A stretch of 64,000 nt of DNA from Aralia elata. Lineage: Eukaryota; Streptophyta; Magnoliopsida; Apiales; Araliaceae. Numbering within the stretch: position 1 is the stretch's first letter; the number at the start of each line of letters is the position of its first letter. The stretch lies in contig CM068382.1 of NCBI GenBank assembly GCA_034770075.1, forward strand, positions 10,124,685-10,188,684. Direction: 5' to 3'. Below are positions 23,488-35,880 of this stretch, piece after piece. A program made the position numbers and the translations under genes. A model generated the notes under the pieces. That model was not told the origin of the DNA, ran no database searches, and worked only from the letters and a program-made list of their open reading frames with translations.

Positions 23488-23497
23488 ACGACGTCGT
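23488..23497. promoter_or_regulatory. Palindromic ACGT element in the PDI promoter
   Basis: ACGACGTCGT is a perfect 10-bp palindrome centred on GACGTC, 118 bp upstream of the PDI start codon. Plant bZIP factors, including those of the unfolded protein response (bZIP60, bZIP17/28), bind ACGT-core sites. A TGAGTCA motif lies just upstream (about 23470) and TTTGACC (inverted W-box core) just downstream. That this site mediates ER-stress induction is inference from motif and gene identity. Confidence 0.4.
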
Positions 23498-23614
23498 CGA
23501 AGTTTGACCTTGTCCCCCCCTTTCCCTTAAAACCCTACTGAATCAGACCTTACCATCTCCCTCAGTAGAACCGTATCCCAACTCCGATCCGAGTGAACTC
23601 AGATCCAGACAGAA

Positions 23615-26600
23615 ATGGCGAGTCGACTCGTCCTTCTCCTTTCTCTCTCCTCTCTTCTCCTTTTCTCTCTCCTCATTTCCCCAACTCTCTGCAAAGAACC
23701 CAATCACACCGACGACGACGAAGAAGACCTCAGCTTCCTCGAAGAAGACGACCAGAACGACGCCGCATCGCATCACCATTCTCACCACTCAGATCCGCAC
23801 CAATTCGGCGATGAAAACGACGACGAATTCGATGACCCTAATGAGGATGAATTCAACTACGACGACTTTGACGTGCCGTCCGGATCGGAATTCGGTCACG
23901 AGGAGGATGAGGGGTACGGATCCAAGATCGAGGTCGACGAGAAGGACGTCGTCGTTTTGAAGGGAGGGAATTTCAGTGAGTTCATTGAGAAGAATCAGTA
24001 CGTGATGGTGGAGTTTTACGCCCCGTGGTGCGGACATTGTCAGGCCCTGGCGCCGGAGTACGCCGCGGCGGCTACGGAGTACGCCGCGGCGGCTACGGAG
24101 CTCAAGGGGGAGAAGGTGGCGTTGGCTAAGGTGGATGCGACGGAGGAGAGTGAATTGGCTGAGAAGTATGAGGTGCAAGGGTTTCCGACTGTCTACTTTT
24201 TTATTGATGGTGTTCACAAGCCTTACGCTGGCCAAAGAACCAAGTATATCCTTCTCTCTCCCCCATATATATAAATATGTGCATCTGATGGTTTTTTTAT
24301 GAATTAGTAAGAAGAGGTAAAGAAAGTTTTTATTTTTTGCTATTCTATTAATCTTGGATTGAGGAAAATAAAATTTTGGATCTTATTTATTGACATGATT
24401 TCATTTTTTTCTTCTATTCTGAAATGATAGTTTACTATTGATTTTGACTCATATTTTGTACTTGGAGATATCAGATGTGGATGTGTACTATCAATTGTTT
24501 AAGGATAAGACAGTTCCTCCAAAACTAAAACTATAGATTGAATACTTTCCACATATACGTCTTTCTATCATTCCATTAATATGATATTGGATTTGTTTTT
24601 TATAAGCAGAATAAGTGCCTGACTTTCCGAAATGTTTATATGCAGAAAAATGTTATCTTCATTTTTATTGATATGTGATACAGTTCTACTATGTTCATTA
24701 TTTCCACAATTGGTAATTTTTGTCTCAAAAAATAAAAAAAGAACGTCCTGATCATTTTTGCTTTGCATGTCACATCTGAAGTATGGTTACTTGAAAGGAT
24801 CCATCTAGGAATATGGCTGCTATTTCACCTCTAGTGTTTTAATTTTTCACTTTGTCACTTCCAGAGAACGATAATTTAGTTCCAGAGAACTTGTCCAATC
24901 TCATTTCAGCTTTAGTGGCCATTATGGGTCAGTCTGTGTGTTGCCTCGTTTTATTGTTTAACAAGTTAAATGAGCCCAACTTATTGAAAATGATGTCCAT
25001 AAGAGTATTTAGTAAGGGTTGTGAGTATTCAACTTTGAGGAAGTATAACATGCTAAAGGAAGTAGTGAATAGATAATCCTGTCTTCTTTAAACTCTTGTT
25101 TGTGTGGACTTCCTCGTGCATTGGATGCTAATAAGTTATATTTACCACACAGAGATGGTATAGTGACTTGGATCAAGAAGAAGATAGGACCTGGGATATA
25201 CAACATAACCACCACCGAAGAAGCAGAGCGCATATTAACTTCTGAGGATAAAGTTGTTCTGGGCTACCTCAACTCCTTGGTGGTATTTACTTATTCCCCT
25301 TGGCTTTTGCCTGATGAATTATTTGCCTAGGCTGCTGATAATGGCCAAAATCATATATTGATGTCTGGGACGGTGATACTAATATATCCTAAGTGCAAAA
25401 TGTTTTATAATTAATACTAGTACTCCCTTCGTTCCAAAATTAGAGATACAATTTGACTTTTGAGGTCAAACGACGATATATTAAACTTCAAATTGATGTG
25501 AATTTATTTAATTTTAGTTGATACAATTATTATAATTGTATAGTATATAACAAAAACTATTTATCAGAAAATTTATTTCATTTTAAACTTTTATGAGTTA
25601 TACCGATTTTGAAGTTTAATATGCCGTCGTTTGACCTTAAAAGTCAAATTGAATCTCTAATTTTGGAACGGAGGGAGTATCATTTATTTCTGTTGTAATA
25701 ATTAATACTCCCTCTTTATCACGAAGATCGTCAGTTTCAAATTTTATATATGTTACAGAAAGGATTCACTTTTTCAGGAGTCAAGGGAATCTTAGTGGAA
25801 AAGACCATCAACCCTTGTTAGTACTAAATTGAGATGTGATGTGTAAAGGAGTTTGATAGGGTCCACTAGTGAGTTGGCTTTAGTATTGAATTGTTTTTTG
25901 CAAAATCATATTTTCGTTAACAAAGCATATGCTTAATTTGTCTGAAATAGCCAAAAGTGACAATTTTTTGAAACAAAGGTGGTGCTCAAATATGATTCTG
26001 TTAAAAATCTTACTGCCTCAATTGTATTAGGACTTAGTAGCACTATCAACATGCGCTGGATGTATGCTTCTTGTCACTATTTAATATTTATTCATCAATT
26101 TTACTAGGAATCACAAGGCTAGGTAAGTTTGGCAGTATTAACTGATTACATATTCTTTCTCAACCTGGGATTTGTTATACAGGGTCCCGAGAGTGAAGAG
26201 CTTGCTGCTGCTTCAAGACTTGAAGATGATGTTAACTTCTATCAAACTGTAAACCCTAATGTGGCTAAGATTTTCAACCTTGATACTACAGTTAAACTTC
26301 CTGCTTTAGTCTTGCTGAAGAAGGAGGCTGAGAAAGTGAGCCATTTCGGTTAGTTTCTACATGTACAACGGGCCCTCTGGATTATTGTAAATGTATTCTT
26401 GTCAAGAAACAATGTTTTCATTTCTTGATCTTGTTTTCTGCAGATGGTCAGTTCCTCAAGTCAGCAATAGCTGAGTTTGTGTTTGCAAACAAGCTTCCTC
26501 TGGTGACCACTTTTACTAGAGAAAGTGCCCCCTTAATTTTCGAAAGCACAATTAAGAAACAGGTATTGGGGCATTTCATCATTATATTACTCTTACTCTT

Positions 26601-28777
26601 CAACCATATATATGTGCTTGCTTATACCATTTAACTGTTCACTGGTTATGGTACTGACAAATCTTATATATTTCATTGCCAGCTATTGCTCTTTGCCACA
26701 TCAAATGATACAGAGAAGGTTGTACCAATATTTCAAGAAGCAGCAAAACTTTTTAAGGGGAAGGTAACTGAACTTATTTTTTAAAAGGTTTTAGATTAAT
26801 ATAATATGTATTCCTTTAAATATGGATGGCGGACTTATATTTAATCGTATAGGCTGTGCAGTTTCCATACTTGTCCCTCTCCATTGGGTACATCTTATCA
26901 TTATTGTTCTTTTTATTATTTTTTCCTTTGATTCATTTTCTGGGTGGTATATCAACATTCTTAGGGAGTTCTTAAACTTGCTTGAAACTTTCAAGGAGTC
27001 TTGGTGAGTCTAGCCGTGTCCAGTTACCGAGCATCTCTTTAGTGCCATCTAGTTGCTTGTTTGGTTATTCTTGAAATTTGTCGGGGCAAAATGTTTTTTG
27101 TCGATACTGTCAAGTATTATTAGAAAGTTAATGATTTTCTTAAAAATATTCAATAGCTTGCGTGCTATGGCTTTGATAACAACGTGGGTATTGTTTATAT
27201 GATATGTTGTCTGCTGATGACTTACAATTACAACATATAACTTCTAGAAAACAAATTACCACGTCTATGCTAATAATGTGTTTATGCATACGCAGCTTAT
27301 CTTTGTATACGTGCAAATGGACAATGAAGATGTTGGAAGGCCCGTTTCAGATTATTTTGGCATCACCGGAGATGCTCCTCAAGTATAACTTCTGCTCTAC
27401 CTTCATCAATTTTTGTCAGAATTCATGCATTTTAGGTGGCAAATTCTGGCTTGATATGGTGTAAGATCAATTTTCAGGTATTAATCCATTTTTATGCAGA
27501 TTCTTGGATACACTGGAAATGATGATGCTAGAAAGTTTGTACTTAATGAAGAAGTGACCCTGGAAAAGATTAAGGTTCATCTTTGTGCTTCATTTTACTT
27601 GTATATTATGTTCATCTCTAGCAGTATGTTTTTTTTTCTTCTTGTTTTTCTCTTAAATATCATGGAAAAGACGTAGTTGTATCTGAATAATTTTAATTCT
27701 CTCTGATTTTCCCTTAGGCTTTCGGGGAGGACTTCCTGGAAGACAAGCTTAAACCATTCTATAAGTCAGATCCAATTCCTGAGACCGTGAGTTGTTGGTT
27801 ATCTTCTTCTAACTATTTTTTTTTTGTAAACTTATTCCACTAATCCAATTTGTCTTCCATATTTTAATTAACACAGAACGATGGGGATGTGAAAGTAGTG
27901 GTCGGGAACAATTTTGATGAAATTGTTTTGGACGAGTCGAAAGATGTTCTTCTTGAGGTACCACTCGCATCCAATGTGGAATGTCATGTACAATTTACTT
28001 CTTAGTTTACCTGATTGTGGGACTAACACAAAATATTTGATACAGATCTATGCGCCGTGGTGTGGACACTGCCAATCTCTTGAACCAACATACAACAAGC
28101 TTGCTAAACACTTGCGCGGCATCGAGTCTCTTGTTATTGCAAAAATGGACGGTACCACAAATGAGCACCCTAGAGCGAAGGTAATTTTTTAGTCTTATTA
28201 TTGATTGGTAATTTAAATTGTCTTGTTTATTGGGTTTATTAATGGTTTAGTCCATCAAGTAGTCCTGCTAATTACCCTTATGTTGAGAGCTCACGTGAAT
28301 TACCAAACAACTCTCTGATTGGCGTTGCCGCGTTGACTTGGACAGTTTATTTTTAAGAAGAAAGAGTTCCTTTGTTATCCATACTAATGTCTCTCTCTTG
28401 TTTGTGGGTTGAAAATAGAAGTTGAAAGTTGTGTTTTTTTGCAGTCTGATGGATTCCCAACGCTGCTCTTCTTTCCAGCAGGAAACAAAAGCTTTGATCC
28501 GGTATGTGGGATGTTTCTATTTCTGTTTCTTTTCATGTTTGCCTTTTGTGCTAATCTTCTGTGATAATTTAGATTTGATCAATGAAGTAATATTGTTGCT
28601 GTGGTCTCGCAGATTACTGTTGATGCTGATCGAACCGTGGTTGCATTTTACAAATTCCTTAAGAAACATGCATCTGTCCCATTCAAGCTCCAGAAACCGG
28701 CTTCAACTCCAACAACCCAGGACTCCGAGGCCAAAGATATAAAGTCCGAATCCGAGGATCTAAAGGATGAATTATGA
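23615..28777 (+). CDS. PDIL1-4: Protein disulfide isomerase, PDIL1-3/1-4 type, ER lumen
   Basis: Twelve exons: 23615-24243, 25153-25282, 26183-26348, 26444-26562, 26683-26763, 27296-27382, 27500-27574, 27718-27786, 27877-27957, 28046-28180, 28445-28501 and 28613-28777. They join in frame to 597 residues, which agrees with Arabidopsis PDIL1-4 as I recall it. Order: signal peptide (about 1-26), a long acidic Asp/Glu/His region (32-105), thioredoxin domain a with P-W-C-G-H-C (C139, C142), the non-catalytic b and b' domains, domain a' with a second C-G-H-C (C485, C488), an acidic tail and the ER-retrieval signal K-D-E-L (594-597). It forms and rearranges disulfides in secretory proteins. Oddity: seven residues just after the first active site are tandemly duplicated. 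Intron 2 holds a MITE. PDIL1-3 cannot be fully excluded. Confidence 0.96.
24056..24097 (+). repeat. 21-bp exact in-frame tandem duplication in the PDI a domain
   Basis: The unit at 24056-24076 is repeated without change at 24077-24097. It encodes E-Y-A-A-A-A-T twice (residues 148-154 and 155-161). It lies six residues after the second active-site cysteine, in the long helix that carries the C-G-H-C motif in thioredoxin folds. Confidence 0.97.
25423..25677. mobile_element. Stowaway-like MITE in PDI intron 2
   Basis: A 255-bp element with clear inverted ends: CTCCCTTCGTTCCAAAATTA on the left and the complement of the same, ending GGAACGGAGGGAG, on the right. TA flanks both sides. The subterminal repeats TTTTGAGGTCAAACGACG and CGTCGTTTGACCTTAAAA are also inverted. 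It is the better-preserved relative of the copy at 4978-5239. Confidence 0.92.
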
Positions 28778-29871
28778 GAATTGTATCAGTACATCAATAT
28801 GTATCCTTATCTACCTGAAATCGGGTAGAACAACAATAGATAGACGAAAAATAGAGCAACTGAGAAGCAAGCCCAATTTTAAATTATTGCATGCTCCTTT
28901 CTTAGGTTTTCCAGATTTCAAGTTTTGATCATCACAATGTCTCAAAAACTATGTATAAGTTATTATTAAAATGCCCTTCTGTTTTCCTCTTCTACTATTT
29001 AAATCAATTTTGGCTAATTCTTGAGAATTCTCTAGTCAAATATTTATGTGAATATAAGATTGCTGCTTGTCTGATGTCTCCAGGGCCTGTATTTGGCTTT
29101 TGGAATAAATATATATTGCTTATCCTCCCCATATATCTGCATCAGAGCTCAAAATCATGTCTGCAAATACAATATTGTTGCATCTCTGCCGATTAGAAGG
29201 AACTAATTATGAATTAGGTTACTGAAAGTGTATACACAAGCAGTACATCACTAATGAAACACTAATCTTAAAAATGTGTCATGATCTTAAGATTGTTAGT
29301 GTATATACATGTATCAAATTTGAACTCTTATTGCTAGTGCAACTCATTATTCTATAATAATTATATTCCTAAATAACTATATATTAAAAGTATTAGAAAA
29401 ATATTACGACTAAATAATAATTAATATAAAAAATTGTAATGTATATTACAAAATATATTAACAATTAAAATTTAGTAAACAACTTTATTTCATAATGGAG
29501 ACATTAATTAATGTTAAAAAAAAATTGAGTTATATATTACGAATTAAAATTTAATTACCTTTTAAAACTAAAATCATGATCGTAACTTATTATTTTACAA
29601 AAAAATTTATCTTTTTATAGAATTTATTTAGTTAATTAATTATACAATAGAATATGACTTAAACATTACGTATATGCTTTTAGGTTTTCACTCAACTTTA
29701 ACTCTAATTAAAAATGCATATATAAATATGAAGAATTGATTATAAAAACTAAATATTAAAATTTGAAACTATATAAAACCTAATATTAAATTAAAAATAA
29801 CAAAAGAATTACATTAGTAACACTCAATATGTGATCTGTAGTCATTCGTTTCTAAGAAAAATTTATAGTCA
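28778..29871. other. 3' UTR of the PDI gene and AT-rich DNA
   Basis: The first 200 bases or so are probably 3' UTR. After about 29340 the sequence is extremely AT-rich without coding potential. Confidence 0.5.
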
Positions 29872-32324
29872 TCAACTATCAACTATTCAACTATTATATA
29901 TAAAAACAGGACAAGTTATCTTATCCACTTTCTCCACTTTCAATTTGAAATCAATTTGAAAATTGACTCGGTTCAATTGTCAATTAACTCGGTTAATTTA
30001 CAAATTGACTCGGTTCAATTGTTAATTAACTCGATTTAATTGTCAATTAACTCGATTTAAATTTCCAAAATCATCATGTGGATACATTTATATACAACAA
30101 ATTAACTGCCTTTTGTTTCATCTTCCAAACACCCATCATAATTAACTTGCTTTTGTTTCATATTCCAAACACCAACATGCATATACAACTTATATTCACA
30201 TACTTTTGTTTCATATTCCAAACACCCATCATACTCCACTGCCTTGAACCCATTCGATACCAACTAACTGTGTGCAAAAATGGCTTCTGCAGATCTCTCT
30301 CATCTTCATTATCATCTCTGAAACTCATTTCTCTCCCATCATTTTTGATGTTAAACTTTTGCGAAATTGTATGTGGTATTTTTTTCTTCCAGGTTATTCT
30401 CTTTAGAATGTTGTTGCTTAATGAAATTTATATTACGTTGTAGGTACTTTTTTGGATTCAATGCACAAAAAGTGTGCCACTAGAGGCAAGAAAAAAGCTT
30501 GCATGAAGAAGCGGAAGTAAGCTTCTTTTCTCATAATCAGTTTTAGAGTAGTTTTTGGTTATATTCTTAGTCATGCCATTTTAAATGTCATTGTTGGGAT
30601 GATTTATTATATCTTTTTGGATTTAGCATGATCCAATTTAACACACCTTTTTCTGTTATGTATTATAATTTTAAGAATTACCAGTTTGTGAAATGATATT
30701 GAAGAGTTTATTTTTCACTTAATTAGTGGCATAGTGCATCTTAAGTGTTTGATGAAATGAGAATGAGAATATTTTTGCATTTTTGTTTTTCAGCATGTTA
30801 CCCACAATTTTTCTGTCATCAAATGCAAGTTATGATTTAGAATTTTAGATTAATAGGTAAATAATCTTTGAGTACAAGTATAAAATAATAGAAATTTTAT
30901 TGGTTTGGTGTCCATGATTAGTACCATCCTTAATGCACTTTATATTAAAATTTATACTGCTCATGATTCCACTAGGTATTTACTTTTTAGTTTTTTTGGA
31001 GGAAAGACTTATTTTGTTGAATGTTCTGCGAAAATGTATGTTAATATACAATTAATTTTGTGTATAAATTCTGTAAATTTTTAATTGTGGATGTGCATGA
31101 CCTGTAGTAGTGTAGTTGAAAGATAAGGGATGAGTGGTTTTATTGATTTTAACATTAGGGTAATTACATTTTTCGTATCATATTGTTATTCTCATTACTT
31201 ATTTGAAATTTTTTCAGGGGATTGTCTGTTCTATGTGCACTATCAGCAGCATGTCTGATACATTTAGTTTGCCAAAAATTGGTTATGTGGTGGAATGCTT
31301 ACTATTTGAACCAAACAAACCACAATTAAATGTCTGAATATCTCTTAGAAAGAACATGTCTTTTTCGTTAAGCTCGGTTAGAGCTTTCATGGGAAGACAC
31401 TCTTATAGAAGCTTCAATTCGTGGGATGCATGTCATGTCACAAAAGCTTTTGAACAAAAAATTCATGGGAATTCATTGGTGGAGCAAATTTCAACTGAAG
31501 AGTTTCATTTAGGTTGTCATTCAAATGGTGCATTGTCAGACCATATTTATATACAATATGTTCACTTATAACCATATTTTGTTATTCTAAGTCTCTCTAT
31601 TATTTTCGCCTTTTATGTATAGATCCAAGACACAAGACTCAGATTACAATTTGATTCTCAAGTGATGGGCCTTTATCTTGCATTTTGTGATTGTTGTCAC
31701 TCCCAACTGATTTCTCTGCATTTTGTATGTCTAAATTGATCCAAACAAACCCAATACATGCTAGATATGCTCACAAATGTTCTATGAGAGGAGCATGCAC
31801 AAAATCAAATGAAGCAACCAAGACTCGGAATCAAAGATTTGATAGAAGGACAACATCTAAGCTTGCTCAAGTGGAATCCAAATGAGAAATATTTAGGAGC
31901 AATTTTGTAAGAAGATTAGTACCAGCAGTTTTAATCAGTATTGGTAGCAACTGTTGTAGAAAGCAAAAGCAATAGTAGAGTGCCATCAGGAAAAAAAATC
32001 AATTTCCTTTGTATGCAGCAGATAGATTTGTAATCTTATATCCCATTATTTAATTCTTATAGATTTTGGGATATATTTTCAGTAATATTTTAGCCTTTTA
32101 CAAAAAATAAATGGTTCATGTATATATCAGTCATTAAAATAAAATGATCAATAGCCTACTTAATACGATGTATTTAATATAAAATTTAAATTATATTTTA
32201 AAAGATTATTAATCTTAATCTATATAAGAGTCTCCATCCATTTTTATAATCTTCTTATACAACTTAATTTACTTAACACCGAATTTATCAAACAGGGTCG
32301 TGCTTTGCACGGCTACCAACCTAG
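29872..32324 (+). mobile_element. Non-autonomous Helitron-like element (about 2.45 kb)
   Basis: The 3' end is clear. A 7-bp hairpin, GTCGTGC-TTT-GCACGGC (32297-32313, one G-T pair), is followed after 7 bases by CTAG (32321-32324) and host T. A plausible 5' end is TC at 29872-29873 after host A, followed by ATATATAAAAACAGGACAAG, which resembles other plant Helitron starts. The interior has short tandem repeats built on CAATTGTCAATTAACTCG (about 29950-30060) and on TTTTGTTTCATATTCCAAAC (about 30110-30240). Several AG/GT-bounded fragments at 30440-31890 could be captured exons, but I recognise no protein. The 5' boundary is uncertain. Confidence 0.55.
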
Positions 32325-32456
32325 TTCTAATAATAGTAATAAGTCAATTTTGAAATTCAAAAAATAAATTTTATAATCACTATATAAAATAAATTAAAAA
32401 TTAAAAATAATTTTATTTAAAAAACAACTTGTACTTCGCACGGGACACTTAGCTAG
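32325..32456 (+). mobile_element. Second, decayed Helitron-like 3' end
   Basis: Only 130 bp downstream, GTACTTCGCACGGGAC is followed by CTTAGCTAG and T. It resembles the terminus ending at 32324 with a weaker stem. It may be an older element into which the first inserted, or a truncated copy. Confidence 0.4.
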
Positions 32457-32788
32457 TAAATATATAATATAACAAAACTTAATTTTTTGGTCTTGATCTT
32501 TGGTTTTTGGTATAGGCTTATAATTTAATAACAACTAAAACACTTTAATCTCCTTAATATTATTTATTTTATAGCAATCCAAATAGCTACGAATAAGTCC
32601 CAAACTTAATTAGGCTCTTTAACTTATACTAATTTTATGCATTTGGATCTTCCAACCCTACAACACATTATAATTGACCTAATATCATTAGATTTAATAA
32701 TAACTTATGAAATAATAAAACCAAACTAAATTATATACAATTAGTAAGTTATAAGTTGTGAAATTATTAACTACTGAAATAACTAATA
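32457..32788. other. AT-rich spacer
   Basis: Nothing recognised between the Helitron-like end and the LTR. Confidence 0.5.
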
Positions 32789-34084
32789 GGTAGTGTGACG
32801 GCCCCAAAATAGGTCCACACAACCCATTTTGAGTCGCCAATAACATTCTACAAAATACAAATACAAATACGAATTTTTCCATTTACAACTAATATTTGTC
32901 GTGCAAAATACGACCACACACATACTGTGACTTTCCATACAAATATCGTACAGTATGGTACCACAGTATCCAAACCCAAATTATTACAATGCCGTAAAAA
33001 GACGACAACACATGTTTTAAGTCTCTAGTACAATCATTATTAAACTATGCCATAACTTGATAAGGACAACCACTAACTCGGACCATCACTCCACTCCCCG
33101 GCTAGTCCCAGCTACATTTTCCTTTCCTGAGAAGAACAATGGAACAAAACTGAAAAGGGTGAGTTCAAATAGCCCAGTAAGAAATATCATGACTAAGATA
33201 ATGAAGAATAAAATTTATCTTTAGTCTTCAACAAAATTAAATCAGAGATTTAAAGATATTTTAATTGTTCAACAACAATAATTGCAGCGGAACAAACAAT
33301 CCATTAGAAGAGTCAAGTAGATTATAATATCTACCATCTTCTATAAATTAAAGGATCACCACCAATATTTTATCCCTGTAACACCAATCAACAATTCCTG
33401 TTTATGAACATCCAAATCAACAGTTTATATTCAACAGCCTCTCTTTGCACTACGTGCCAAAGATATTTATTTGTAACATCACCGGTCATGATCATGCCAA
33501 ACGCCAGTTCATCTTTGCACTACGGGCCAAAGAGAACTTTCACCATACGCCTTTGTTTGTAACACCAAAAGTAATGATTATACCAATACACAGTTTGGTC
33601 AAAATCATGTCACGCCAGTTCATCTTTGCACTACGGGCCAAAAAGAACTATCACCACAATTTAAGTATGAGGATGAGGATGATGACAATGATACAGTGAG
33701 ATTAAGGATAAGAAAGGCTTTATAATTTAATCAGTATCAAAGATTGACCAAATTGCCAACACGATAACCAAATTGTGGAGTCAAATTCAAGAATGATATT
33801 CAAGAAATTATTTCATGCTTCAACTATAACGTATAGAAAGATTCAAGTGAAAAGATATTAGATGAAGCACAAACTATTAAGGATATTCTACTAATATTCA
33901 GGGATTTTATTTAAAAATAAGGTTTTGGAAACAAACAAGGATTTTTTATCCTAAATGGAGAAATGTGAAAGAAAAAGATATCCCTTAACGAGTACAAAAG
34001 AAATAATACGTTATACGAGTATAACAGAATATATGAAACTGCAAATGGATTTTCACCTGTCATGCGATAATTCGCGTAGACAGA

Positions 34085-34450
34085 TTATTTCCACAACAGA
34101 TTAATAAGTAATGAATACAAAGGGTTATTCACCAGGTACGACACTCGTACATACAGGTTATTCCCACAGAATAATAAGGAATGAATACAAAGGATATTCA
34201 CCAGGTACGACACTCGTACATACAGGTTATTCCCACAGAATAATAAGGAATGAATACAAAGGGTATTCACCAGGTACGACACTCGTACATACATGTTATT
34301 CCCACAGAATAATAAGGAATGAATACAAAGGGTATTCACCAGGTACGACACTCGTACATACAGGTTATTCCCACAGAATAATAAGGAATGAATATAAAAG
34401 GATATTCACCAGACATGCGTCATACCGCACGGACAGGTTATCCCCACAAA
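34085..34450. repeat. 69-bp minisatellite inside the solo LTR
   Basis: About five units start at 34111, 34181, 34250, 34319 and 34388; the first is 70 bp and the others 69. Each contains GAATGAATACAAAGG, CACCAGGTACGACACTCGTA and GGTTATTCCCACAGAATAAT. Because 69 is a multiple of 3, both strands read as long repetitive open frames. I treat these as by-products, not genes. Confidence 0.95.
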
Positions 34451-34769
34451 TTAATACAGAATGAATAACAACCTTTATGAGTATAATATCACTTACGAAC
34501 ATGAAAGCAAATGATATTATATATGAGTATGAAAGAAATGATATTCCCTACCTTCGTTAATAAAATACTGGATGTTGCTTTCTATGAAGTTTACTAACTT
34601 TGGACAATACTAGTATTCTCACAAATACTCACAATAGCCTAGCACACTAAGAGAACTTAAGAAATTTAGAGAGAGAGAGGAAGTATAGGTAATGAAGGTG
34701 TGAAAATTTCTTAAGCAAACTCTCCCTATTTATAGGAAAATCAAGGTGAGGGCATTTTGGTCTTTTCCT

Positions 34770-34990
34770 CATATTCTTTTAATATCATCCATCCATTTTT
34801 TCTTCCATTAATATCATCCATCCATTTTTTCTTCCATTAATATCATCCGTCCATTTTTTCTTCCATTAATATCATCCATCCATTTTTCTTCCATTAATAT
34901 CATCCATCCATTTATTCAAAAAGATTAATCCATTATCAAAAGATAATTCCATTATCAAAAGATAATTCCATTATCAAAAGATAAAACCAT
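34770..34990. repeat. 29-bp and 19-bp short tandem repeats
   Basis: About five units of a 29-bp repeat (TAATATCATCCATCCATTTT plus TTCTTCCAT) run to about 34915. They are followed by three units of a 19-bp repeat (AAAAGATAATTCCATTATC). Both lie within the solo LTR. Confidence 0.9.
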
Positions 34991-35334
34991 TAAAAAATAA
35001 CTCCATTATCACAAATAATCCATTTTTCTGTATTATTATGTTAAATGTATTAATATCACAGATAGCATATACTCGCAATACTGACAACCAGATTATTCCC
35101 AAGAAAGAGGGGGCCTTCCATAAAAATGGCGCGCAATTAAATAACCCCTTTCCTTGACAGAATTTCTAGACATTGTCAATAATGCTAAAATATCCTATCA
35201 AATGATATGAGTTACAGTGTCGTGACAAATAGTAAAATATATTATGCAGATGCTATTTATCAATTATTGAATCAAGATGTTGTGCAATTGCTACTTTATC
35301 AATTATTGAATCAATAATATAAAATACTGTGCAA

Positions 35335-35402
35335 CATCGTGAGCTATTGTGGAATACCGTGTGCTACTGTGGAATAACGTGTGCTACTGTGGAATAACGC
35401 GT
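35335..35402. repeat. 22-bp tandem repeat
   Basis: Three units based on GTGTGCTACTGTGGAATAAC near the right side of the solo LTR. Confidence 0.8.
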
Positions 35403-35880
35403 TTTACTGTTTTCTTTTTATCACCGGGTATTTTAACAGTTATCGGTTAAAGTTTTGCCGCCAATTTCTATCACTTTCTATATCCGACAGTTAACCCGTT
35501 GTGGGGCCCACTATCATTGACAATATTGCCATTTCGGCGCCGTCGTACGGTACCGAATATAATATTCCCCGACAGAAAGAATATTCCCCGACATACTATT
35601 TATCAGATAATTTGCATATAACACCCTTAACTATCATTTATAACAATTAAGCACCTCACTATTTAGAAAAATAATCATAAAGAAAATAATAAATTTTTAT
35701 TTCATAAATTCGGGGTCTTACAGGTAGTGTTATAGAACTAAAATTCTTTTTATGGTTGCACAAATTTTAATGTTAACACATTATTCTACAAAAAAAAATC
35801 TACGAAAAAGTCCTTTAATTATTTAGTTATACAATAAATTTAACTTTAAAAATATGTTTATGATTTTACTTTACTCAATT

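Larger units (their letters stand above)
32794..35722. mobile_element. Solo LTR of an LTR retrotransposon (2.9 kb)
   Basis: The element begins TGTGACGGCCCC (32794) and ends CGGGGTCTTACA (35722). The ends are TG...CA with a short imperfect inverted repeat, and it is flanked by GGTAG on both sides (32789-32793 and 35723-35727), a 5-bp target duplication. No gag, protease, reverse transcriptase or integrase frame is present, and there is no second LTR inside. It therefore reads as one long LTR left after LTR-LTR recombination. TATA-like sequence (complement of TATTTATAGG at about 34728) suggests the promoter faces the minus strand. It is rich in internal minisatellites. Confidence 0.85.

Noticed and set aside
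23789..24235. 148-codon frame on the minus strand
   Set aside because: It is the antisense shadow of the GC-rich, codon-biased first exon of the PDI gene.
29955..30060. Regularly spaced short repeats resembling a CRISPR array
   Set aside because: Units on CAATTGTCAATTAACTCG are tandem and degenerate without unique spacers, within a plant transposon-like region.
34111..34464. Long repetitive open frame of about 117 codons on + (and a partner on -)
   Set aside because: It is produced by a 69-bp minisatellite whose period is a multiple of three, inside a solo LTR. No start context, domain or conservation.
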